A stretch of DNA of 64,000 bases from Pagrus major (taxonomy: Eukaryota; Chordata; Actinopteri; Spariformes; Sparidae), in the NCBI RefSeq assembly GCF_040436345.1, contig NC_133238.1, forward strand, positions 11,734,126 to 11,798,125, in the 5' to 3' direction. Below are positions 37,301 to 49,300 of this stretch, piece by piece (position 1 is the first letter of the stretch; each line of letters opens with the position of its first letter). The notes under the pieces are model-generated. The model did no database searches. It was not told the origin of the DNA and saw only the letters and a list, made by a program, of their open reading frames with translations. The translations under genes and the position numbers were made by a program.

Positions 37301-40300
37301 TCAAATCTCCTGTCGAGGGAAGAACGAGCACCCCCGAGGCCAATCTGCAACGGTGAGAGATACACCTCCTCCTGGAAACTAGCTGTTGCCATCTCAGATG
37401 AAGGTGGAGAAAGTCTGATTTTCACCTGAGCTATGGTTACGGCGCTCCTCTGACGTAAAACCGCCCTTTCGGTTTTACAACGTAGCCGAAAAGGTGATTA
37501 CATTGTCATTACCTAAAGAAACTCCACTGATTTAATTCCTCCGATCTCAAAAGACTCATGAGGCCTCGCAATTACAATGCCATCGAGTTCATAAGTGCTG
37601 ATTTGGGGAGCCGAGTGTTCACTTACAGAGCTGCAGGGCAGAGGTTTAAAAATATCTAAGTGTTGAATTAACTCCAGGAGGTAATTGTGCTCAAAAATTC
37701 AACTCTGACGGGCGTTTAAAGTATGGAGTGGGGCCAGTTTTACACACCTGGAGGAAGATTACTCGTACATCGTATTAAATCCCAGTATTACATTTTCATT
37801 TTAGAAATAGTGATGTCATGAGTGTCCCCACTGTAACATGGATCATTGGGACATTAACCACATTGAAGAAACCAGATGTGATTATGTGAATAATTGTTTC
37901 CACATGTCACAAAAGCCCTTGATGTACATTAAAGATGTACATTTCACAAGTAAACATGGACAATTTTGATTAAAACGGGAAAAAAGCCAATCACCTGCTG
38001 CTCATAGTGAAAGAAATACAGTATATAAATGAGATCCATGCAGTGTAATACAGCTAAAACTACACTGGTCTTGTAAAATTCATAAAATTCTATGAAATTA
38101 TTAGAAATTTCGGCTACATTTCCATTGAAAGATAAAGATGAGAGTCTTTTTGCACATGTTTGTACCAACTTTAAAGTCCTTAAGGCCAAGTATTGCCCTT
38201 AAATCAAGAGTCCTGGGTCAACATGCACATACATCTATTCACTGAGATCCCCTCACATTCAAACTAAAGGAGATTAATCTGTACATTTTTCCAATCATTT
38301 GGATTTTACACATCTTATTTATTCATTTACACACTTCTACATGCCTCTAAACTTAACTGAGTGATATTCTATCGGTGACACACTTTATTTTTTGGGTTTA
38401 AATCAAACGTTTTAAGGATATCAGTTATTTGTGATGTTCAATTTGAATGTAAGCTGCTCCTCAGGTCACCAAGAGAAACCAAACTCCCAGAAAATATACA
38501 GAAAGTTTCTTTTTAAAAAACAAAAAAGTCACAAAAGAAAGTCGAGTGTGTGCGTGAGTGTATCCACACGTGTGCACATCCTGAGAAGAGACAGATGCAG
38601 GACCGACTCATTGTTTCCTCCCTCACTGAGTCACTCACTCTGTCATGTCGTCAGGTGTCCTGGCTATTTTCCTCTATTCACTCCGCATCCTCTGCTCTGC
38701 GCCGGCATGTTCTCGTGTCCTCAAAAGGGGACGATCAATGGACGGGATCACACGATGAGGTCATAAGATTCATAACGCACTGCTTTATGTGAATTTCTGG
38801 CACTCCTGTGTTGTGTTATCATGTCTTGCAAACGTACACGTTGTCAATTTCCTGTCATTACGTCCTGGAATCTGGAGCCCAGACGGGGGCCTTTAGCGCA
38901 GGTCGCTGCGTAGGTGGGTGAATCGAAGATGAATGCATGAAATGAGGTCACGAGGGTTCAAAGCTTTTAACTGGCTTGAGTGCCTGAGCCCCCGAGAGCC
39001 TGAGACATAAAAGACACTAACTCACCTTTGGTCCAGGCAGGCCCTCTCCTAATGGTCCTCTCTCTCCTTGGACTCCCTGTGGCCCTTGAGGCCCCTAAGT
39101 AAAACAAAATGAGGTAAATGACCACTGAAGGAACATAAAAAATGACCTCTCTATCAATTGACTGCTCTCATAACCGCTCTTAGCACAGTGATTGTTCGAT
39201 CACAGCTTAGCGACATAAACTCAGAGTCGAGCTTTGGAGTTTCACGGGTCAAATTATGTTTTATTTTGTTAATATCTTCATTTGTCTTCTCTTAAGTATC
39301 TCCAAAATTCACACTCATAACAAATAGGGGGGGCAGCATATCACCAGTGTAACCTCTAACTGCCGCTAGCTGTAGCTGCCTTTAGCTAGTTAGCTCAGTT
39401 AGCTGTGCAGCTAGTGGTCTGGACTTCAGAGCTTGGAGTGGTATTATGAAAAGGGACCAGGCCTAGCTGGTTAGCATGCTAACTTCATTAGATATCTTTG
39501 ACAACTCTTATTTCTTCACATTATGTTGATAATTTTTGTTAATTCTGCTAGCGACTTTAGCATTAGCAGGGTTATTGGTCTCCTTTATATACCATAACTA
39601 GCTCCAGCTTGCAATACAACAGCAATGCTGCTCCTACAGTATGTCCTCTCCATGGATCACCAACTGGTGAGGATGCTAACTTTTAGCCTGCAGCATTCAC
39701 TCTCAGTCTTTAGCTATATGATATACCTAGCCATCATGTAATTTCCATTTACCAGGCTGCTCGTTTAAAATGATACGATGGGAAAAATTCAGCTGAAGAC
39801 AGAGTTTAAAACCAACCAAGTTAGCGCTAATTAGTTAGTTAGCTATCCACTTTAGTGGTAAATCCATGCAATAGTAGAAAACTTGATGGGTTTCTACACT
39901 AACATCAAAGCTGGGGCTTGTTTAAGGGTTAATTAATTAATTATTTAATTTGGTGTGTGCTGGTTTCTTACTGGTGGTCCAGCTTCGCCAAGTCCCTGAG
40001 GACCAGGAGGTCCTGGTTGCCCCTGGGAACCGAAATGACCCTGTGGGAGTGTGAGAGATTGAGATGAGTGCAGGAACAGGTGGATTATTATGTTCTCATG
40101 ACTTCATTTTTCCAAAACAATGGGGTGGCAGATTTTACCTTGGGTCCCGGAAGGCCGATTCCTGTTTCCCCTTGGATTCCAGGTGGCCCAGGAAGTCCCC
40201 GTTCCCCCTATAAAAAGATAGGCAGGGACAGACGTGTGTGAATACACAGACAGATGCTTTGTTAGGCTGATTCATGGGTGCAAGGCCTCATTTTGACAAT

Positions 40301-43300
40301 GCTGGACCTCAGAATCGCTGTCCAATGTCCAAAATGTCTTCGATTTTGTCCAATCAGCCTTTCCTAGCCCTAATATTTAGCTTTTATTTAAGAAAAAAGG
40401 GGTTTAAACATGTACTATTGGGTCCCTTCATTCCTTCAGTCAAGACTTTATTGGTAAAGAATGCAATTATTCACTCAGAGGCTGTAAATCACAGATATGG
40501 TGTACAGCAGGAGGGCACACGAAAGGCGTAAAAAGGGCGTGGAAATGTTAGTGGGTGCATACCGGCACTTTTTCTCCCCCTTCCCCTTGCCCTTTCAGGC
40601 AAGTTGGGACAATGTTTAAAGCCAGACATTAGTCTGCCATTCAGGTGATATAGGATGACAGCCAGACAATCAACATGAACATTCTTCCAAAATAATTAAG
40701 GAGGGCACACTTGGTGGGGAGTGTGGGCTCATGGAGGAATTGGCAGCTATAACTCGGGAGGAGGGGGCTTAAAAAGTAGGAACAGACAAATAAGTTGACA
40801 AGGTAATAACAGATGAGGCATTTTTCAGTGGGGGGGTTTAAAATGTTCCAGTGGTGATGGATCATAACTCACAAATAGGCGTTCGAATGTACGGTCAGCC
40901 GATCAGTTTGTAGGGCTACTTGACATTTGTGATGTTATTTATGTCCCGCGGTGAATCGATTTAATCAAAACACATTTTAAATGTCATCTTCATGAGGAAA
41001 AACTCTCAGGAACACAAAGAACACTTTATTATGTCACATGGTTTCCCCCCCAATTTATATTCTTCCTCACGCATTTCATTTTTCATCTCTGCCACTCGGC
41101 AGGTAATAAGGTTGTTCATTGTCTTTGTGCTGATGAATCTGCAGACACCTCTTTCATACGGCTGTGAAAAAGACTAAACTCAAACCAGACTGGAAAAGAG
41201 TTAATGCCTCCAACCAAGTAACCCAGTATCCTTTAGATATGCATCTGGTTCTGGATAAGGGGAAAGGCCACTCACTGCCCTCAAATGTAAAGGAACGACC
41301 AGTCGAAGTTTGATTTACTGTCTTGGTTTCCTTTTGTAGTCAAACACTTCCCAGATCGAAGACGATTTCAAAAGCATCAAGACTGAGGAATACGTACTTT
41401 TTTACCCATTGGACCTTCAGTTCCGACGTCGCCAGGTGGACCATTCACACCCTAAAATTGTGAATAAATGGGTGACAGTTAAATAGCAGTAACTGTAGTT
41501 CATCAAGGATCAGACAGTGAACATGACATACTGCACTTGAAGGGAGCAGTGATTGTTATTGCTATTAGCTTAGCGACTGGAGTCTTAAGAGCTTGGAGGT
41601 TGATGTAGACTACTTTTTTACATTTTTTTTTTACAGATTAAGTATATATCTGTGTATGTGTGTACTTATTTGTGTTAAAGGTACATTAAAAATGTATCTT
41701 GAGTGTACAAGTACATTTTAAATATACTTTAAATTCAGCACAACATGTAAAAGTATACCTGCAATTAGGTTTCTATACCTGAAATATATTATTAATACAA
41801 TAAAGTATACCGTTTTTTCAGACAAACCGTGTTTAAGTCAGCTATAGCACAGGCAGCTAATGCTAGCTCGTCTGTCTAACCAAGGCCAGGCACACCATTA
41901 GCTTAACACAGTATTTTGTCGGGTTATAGCCTAATTTGCATTAGATAAAGCCATTTTCAGGACAGGACCATTGACTGCATGGGAGCTAACATGCTAATGC
42001 TAATAGCTTTATATTATGTCAATGGCTACCCAAGACCAGGCTAACAGAGGCTAACTCTGTCTTGCTTGTTAGCATAATTTTATAGTAAGCAACCAAATAG
42101 GGTTGTGTTAAAATGAATACAAGGGTTACATCCCCTACAATACAAAAACAATGCTAACGCCTGTATAGCTTACATGTATTGTATGTGTATCTCATGATAC
42201 TGCTAACTCCCTGCCTCAGTCTTAGCATTATAGCATGTATGTATCCGCCATTAGCGTATTTATGAGTCTTTTACAGGGTGCTTGATTTAAAACAGGTGAG
42301 GTTCACAGTAAGAACTAGTTAGCGAGCTAGCAACCTGATAACAAGCCTGCTAGCTCTTTGATTCGTTAGCTGGTAAAACTGACAAATCAAAGAGCCAGTG
42401 TTTCAAAACTTGCTATAAATTTCAAGTGATCTTTATCTTTGTAAAATGCATATGTGCCATGCTAATACGGTTAGCTTCACATGTGTAGCAACAATAAAGG
42501 GGCTTGGGGGATTAGCGAAGGGTCAACTGGATGTTAAGGTAAAACAAATGGTAGATTTGACCTGAAGTCCACGATTTCCTCTTGGGCCGACGGTACCTTC
42601 AGGACCCTAGGAGAGAACAGGAGCTCCATCGTGATCGTAAACAAAACTTCCATCTCAGAGGGGTTGTTAGATATGGAGAATGAACTTCAACCAGTTATTA
42701 CCATAAAACAAAACTATCTTTTTATGAAGGTCAGTTATGTGTTACTCAGAAAAAAATGGATGTGTGAGTTCTGGCAGGTTTCACTGAAGCAACAAAACTT
42801 AAACGCACTCTGTCTCCTTTAACTCCAGGTGTGCCACACTCCCCTCGCTCTCCCTGGAAGAGAATAAAAAGCAGTTTAGTGAAGTCATTTTTCATAATCA
42901 AAATTCCATCGCTATGCCATAACAAGTTTGTGCAACATCCAAGGCACAATTATTCTTAGCATAATGGGTTTTAATATCCCGGCCAGGAGCTGGTTTGCAA
43001 CAACTAATGACACGGGATTTACGTAATTAAATTCCTTCAAAGGAAAAGTAACAGGAGATACTCGCAGACAGGCTTGACATTTAGAAAAGGAGAACAAAAT
43101 GGCATGATATTTTCAAAGACTTTTTCTGTGTATGCTCTCTGTCAAGGCACTTTATCAGGTCTGGAAAGCATAAATCTCCAGTTTCTCTCACTGTTGCAGA
43201 TTTTTTCCACAAGCGTGGGAACTTGATACTTTGACAAAACCGTGGGGGCATCTTGTGATTTACACTGTACAATAGAGTCCACGACATACCTTCTCTCCTT

Positions 43301-46300
43301 TGTATCCCGTTTTGCCCTGTGTGTACAAAACACGCTTGTTAAATCAGGAGGAGACGGGCGACAACCAAAAACAGAACAAAACCTGTCTCGTTTTCTTTCA
43401 GAGCAATTATTTATGTGAAAGGTGAAGTAGAAAACTTTGATTTGAGACCCTCAGCTCACCTCGGATCCTTCCCGACCCGGAAGTCCACTCAGCCCACCTT
43501 CACCCTAGAAGGAAAGAGGAATTTTAGTTTGACCAGGAAAAGGGAACTGGTTTGTACCAGCAACATCTTGAACTGGTAGTAGTTTTGCATTATGCTACTG
43601 AGTATGAGTAAGCGGCACCTTCTGTCCCTTTTGGCCGGGAGTGCCATCATCTCCAGATCGTCCCTTCTTGCCCTGCAGAGAAAGTCATGGAAGCAGCATG
43701 AGAAAGATAAACAGAAAAGAAATCAGAAACACTCGGGTGGATGGATATTATAAAGTAAACCATGCCTGACCCTGACTTTGTTTTTGTTACTGAAAATTAG
43801 ATGATGAGACCAGGATTACTATCACATGTGCGTTAAACATAAGGCTTACGTCTGTCGCCAGTTAGCTTAGCTTAGCACTGTGTTTTTTGACCCTTGTCCT
43901 TGGGCCCCCTGTCCTGCATGTTTTTACTGTAGATGCTTCGCTGCTCCGACACACCCGACTCAAATGATGAGCTCGTCATCGAGCTCTGCTGAAGCCTGAT
44001 AACGACCTGTTCATTTGAATCAGGTGTGTTGGAGCAGGGAAGCATCTAAAACATGCAGGACAGGGGGCCCAAGGACCAGGATGGAAAAACACCGGCTCAG
44101 ATATAAGACTGGAAGCAGAAGGAAACAGGTTGCTGGGCTCTCGCTAAACAAACAATACAACATATTAATAAGTGAGCCTTTGAGGGGCTAGTAGGTTGAT
44201 TTAGCTAGACAGAGCAGCGGTACCTGTTTCCCCCTGTTCCCAATCTTTATCCTAAACTAAGCTAATCCTCTCCTGGTTGCAGCTATTCCTTTAAAGGTGC
44301 ATACAATGCATGGAAGTCCTGATGACTTGTTTTAAGGCATGGTTTCTGAAAACGGGCTGTGTTTCTGCAATATGTCACGTATAAGTAAAAAAAAAAACAG
44401 CTAAACTGAGCTAACTGGCTGCTAGCTGCAACATGAGATTGCTATCAGTGTTTTCGTCTAACTCTTGGCAAGAAAGCACATGCATTTTTCCCAAAATGCC
44501 AAAGTTTGGCGATGATTCTCCATCTTCCAGGATACTTTAGCTGTAAGTATCAACAGCTGTAAATCATAGTTTACTTTCATGTGATGACGGCATGTAGAAC
44601 AATCTTCCTCTTGTCGTTGCCCTATATAGCCTCATGGACATGAACATGTTTGAAGTGCATCCTGGATAAAGTCCATTGAGTCTGGGAGCAGATGAGTCAG
44701 AGGGGACATGTGTGAGAGGACTCACCCTCAAACAACTGTCTGGCTCTTCTCTCTGAGTTGTGGACTGTGCATGTCCTTATGTCTCAACCATCTCCATGTC
44801 TGTACACACTGCTTCCGTCCGTGTGCGCCTGCTGCTCGTGATGTGAAACAGCTTTTGTTCGGAGCATTAGGTTTAAAAGAGCGTAATGACTCTGTTCTCA
44901 TCCTGTGAAAATACATCAAAGCAAAACCACTACGTCTAATTGTGGCTGACCTTCTCTGTGTAATAAAGAACGTTCACATCCCGACACGGCTCTGGCAGGC
45001 GAAGAAAGTCATGCGTGTAACGTCTTATCCGCCGAGCATGTGTCCTCAGACAATCCCAAAATGCTGGGTTCTCTCGACAGACATGATTCTACTGATTTCC
45101 CATGTAAATATATGTTTAGGCCTGTTCTCAATAAACTGTAGGAGGAATGTAAGGCATTTGCTTTACTCTCACTGCTGCAGGGAGCTTCGCAAAACCACAC
45201 GATTTAACCCACCCCTCAAAAACCCTGCAATTATGTAGCCTGTTAGCATCAAGGAGGCCTTTGTCAGCTGTGTTGTCTTGTAGTTCTTCAAAGGGAGACA
45301 TTTTGGGAGTTACTGTCTTTACGAGACACCAGAAGAAAAAAAATGTGGTTTTCAAAAAGAGAGATTTGATCCTATTGTATGCAGCAGAGGAGGGCCGATA
45401 AAGAACCACATGTACATTATTAAATTAATGAAAAAGACAAAGTAGGCTAGGCTAGGCTGTGTAAATCAGTTAACACGTTGTGAAACAACTAAAGAAATAA
45501 TTCAAACTCAAGTCATTATAATGAAATGTAACGTCATCATTCTTATTTTCATTGTAGAGTTTTAATGGATATCATATTCATTTCATTATAGACATTTGTG
45601 TTAACAAAAACGCAATACACAGACACAACAGGCTAACCAAGCTACTTTATTTAGCTTACCTAGGCTGCTATCCTCACCTAGTTATCCTTACATGTGTCAA
45701 AATATGTGTTTTTATCGACTGGTGTTGCTAACAATGGCTAACCTGACTATTACGCGGCCATGAATGAATAAATGAAACCCACCATTATTTCGCATAGCAG
45801 TGAAAAGATAGTGCTAGCTGTGTTAGCTAGCTCCCGTTGGCCAGAGCGACCAAAATGAAAGACATAACTGTGTCGTTCTCTGATATGAGGAACGTCTTTA
45901 GAAGCAAAATGCTGCTAAGCTAATTGCTTAGCTCGCAACAGCACCAAGCTAGTTACCCAGCTAGGTAGTTAGCATGGACAGCCTTGCTACACTTAATGAA
46001 TAAAAGGAGATTGTTGTTGTTAGTTTCTGTGTCTGTGTACTTTATTTATTTACAGCAGAAGCTATTTGGACCATTCAGAACTACTTTGACATTGTTGCTA
46101 TAGCTAACTGCTGCTAACTAGCTAAATTTGTTAGCTAGTTAAATATAATTCAATACTATAAAATGTGCAATTATGAAAATAAGAATGATGAATAATTACT
46201 TTATAATCATACTTATTTATTAATTTATTCAAGTTTGAACCCTCCAGGACTCCGTAGGTCGATGCTGGACATGCAGATTACTTACAGGAGGGCCGCCGGG

Positions 46301-49300
46301 TCCCCTCTCACCCTTTTCACACGCACACTGGCTCTGGGCCAGAGGACACTTCAAACACAGGGAGAGAAGAGTTAGACAGGCCATGATGCAGGGACGCAAA
46401 TCAAGAAATGTCTGGAGACTTACCCCTTCATCTGCCAGCATCGTCTGTGGAGCGAGAAACACAAGAATGTCAAGATGTTGTCACATTTACTCCACATGTA
46501 TATATTTATACCCCACCAGCAGACATGCACAGAGAGAGATCTAAGAAAATTAAGCTTTCATTCTGGTCTCAACTTTACATTGTGGGATTAGACTGGAGCA
46601 CCTGCACCTCAAACATCCAATTAAACCTGTTCACCGCTGGCCTGGGTTCAATTTGTCAAATGGCCTTCAACCTCCTCCACCTGATCCTGCGAGCAGACTC
46701 ACATCCTGCACTTCCTCTTGTAACAGACACTTTATTCCCAAATTTTCACCCCGCGGGTTTCTTTACTCTTCAAAGCTGACCACATTCTCTACACGAGGGG
46801 GAACGGTCGAAATTCCACCGAGACTAAACACAAACCACATGCATTGATCAGTAAAATAGCCTCGGTAAGCATGTAGGAGATGTTTCCATCGTAGGGAGGG
46901 GTGTCTGTAGACAACACACGGTCTGTTCATAGACGACGAAGCCATGCAGTCCAAATTCTGGGACTAAAGATAAAAGACAGCTTCTCAGCTGAGACAAAGG
47001 CACATGCTTATGACATACAGATGCTGCCTGAACAGCGCAATGAGATGAAAGTCTGCTCGTGGACTGGCTGCTGCTGGTAGGCTGTCAGCTCCAATGCTCT
47101 TGCGGGGTTTCTATAAAGTTTTACCTTATCATATGTGGATGTGTACCACCTGTGTCAACAGTAAGCCTGAGTTTGAAGCGGTGTTTGACGAGCTGGTTGA
47201 ATGATGTAGCGTGCATGCACGTTCTTGCTGGGTTCCTGCTCGGTTCCTGCACCCGATTTTCCCACAAATAGTTTTTAATGCGGAGCATATGTTAGAGCCA
47301 AGAGCCTGGTTGTGTCTGCTGGATGTTGCTGTGCAGCACATGTTCTAATTATATGAGTGGAAAGTTATCGTCTTTCAGTTTAGGAAGTAAGCCCAATCAC
47401 TGTGGTCATAGACAATTGGAAATAAAGACAGACTTTGTGTTAGTTAAGTGCCAAAACATGCAAGGTCACAGAAAAATGCATTTTTGAGAATTCGTTTCCC
47501 AGTGATGATTTAGGTGATGACAGCAGCCTTGTTGCTATGGCAGCAGGTAGCAGGTGTACAACAGGGATGCAATGAGTCAAGAAATGATGGCAGTGGGACG
47601 TATGCAAGACAGCACCGACAGCACCATGGGGAAGTGCTTATTAGATGCATGGGAAGTAAAAGACGCTAACATTTAAGGCTTTCAGCAAAAGTCTATATGC
47701 ATAATGGATTTTTGAAGCATCCACCTGCCATAAATGACGCTCATCAGGAATCAAACAACCAATTTCAGAAAATGTAAGTTCCAAAGAAATGCAGGAATGT
47801 CAGAGCTAACAAAGTTATTATAACAAGTGGCTAAATGAGACTACAGAAAGTAAACGCCATCACACCGCTCACATAGCTTCTGAAGATTATGTTGTTTAAT
47901 AAAACCTGTAAGTATCATACATTTGTTTGCCACAGAACTTATTTTCTGCAAAAATCCAAAATCCAATGGAAATATCCAATAAGCATACAGGTTGACGCTA
48001 ACTTCCAGGTTAGCCTACCAAAATATGTCATCCATGCTGCACTCTGTGGGCGTAAAAGTAAAAGCTGTGTAATAATAGCTCAAGTAGAGAAGAGTCATCA
48101 TCTCAACAAAGAGGCACAGTTGTGTCCTTTATCTAATAAAAGTTTGCTAACGTTAGCCACCTTAGGCTACTGGTTGCACCAAGATTGTCATTTTACCACC
48201 AAAAACTGAAAAGCTAAAGCAAATAATATTTTACTCACAATCTCCTTGATGACTTTGTCCACAATGCCTCTATCCTGCAGGTTGTGAAGGTAGCGTGAGG
48301 CCGGGGAGCTAGCAATTAGCCGCAGCTGAGCTACATTGGCGGCCTCGTTGGCCTCAGGTGTGATGCCTATGGTGAAGAAGCGGACGCCCTGGTTCTTGGC
48401 ATCAGCCACAGCTGCAAATATGTCCGGGTTCCTGGGGTGAGAGATGCCATCGAAGAGCAGAACGGCGACCTTGATGCTGCTGGGAGCCGACTCCTCCAGG
48501 TAAATTCGGGTGAGGTTGGTGATGGCGTAGGTGGTGTAGGTGCCGTGGCCGATGTACACGATGGGGGCGATCCGGGCCTTGAATTCGTCGGGGCCCCGCC
48601 ACTGTTTGAAGGTCTGCTCGACGATGACGTGGCTGCTGTACTGAAGGAGGGCAGCGCGGGAGCTGAGTCCCCGGCCGGTCTGCAGACGGAGGCCCTGCAG
48701 CCGGTCCATCACATCCGAGGCAAAGCGCTTCTCCTGGGCATGGTTGTCCTTGGCGCTCTCTGAGCTGTCGATTAGGAAGGCCAACTCCAGACTGCAGTCT
48801 TCATCAATGAGTGCTGAGAAGGAAGAAGAGTTAGCCAATTATTGACCAAGAATGACAGGAATAGTTTTTGGGAAATACGCTTAGTCACTTTCTTGCTGAG
48901 AGTTCGATGAAAACCCTCATATCTGTACGCTACGCAACCATGTCTCACAGAAATTAGGAGGAAACTTAGGAAGGGAATGTCTAATGTCAATTAATTTTAT
49001 TCAAACAGTAAAAATTTTCACTGCCAACGTATTTCATTCGCTTCTTGCCAAAATGTCCAAGAGGCCAATAAATTAGCACTTCTAGGAAAGTCATCTTTAG
49101 GCGACAGGGTTGAAATGTGAAGCTAAGCTCAGCATAAAGACTGGAAACAGTGAGAAACAGCTACACTGGCTTTGTCCCAAAGTAGCAAAGGCCACCTTCT
49201 AACAACTCGTAAATTTACACATTATACTGCAGGAAGTTATAAGTTATGACTCTTTCTTTGTCGGGCGCAAACCCTAGTGCTATCTTACTGGAGACTTGTC

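Larger units (their letters stand above)
43673..46285. other. Collagen intron with nested repeats
   Basis: Intron between the cysteine-bearing pre-helix exon and the first fully helical exon. It holds a palindromic repeat (about 43830-44515) interrupted by an inverted-repeat element (43880-44092). The region 45420-46200 is rich in GCTAGC-type strings. Confidence 0.7.

Noticed and set aside
38431-38766. 111-codon open frame on the + strand
   Set aside because: Lies inside a collagen intron and shows no domain or splice sites.
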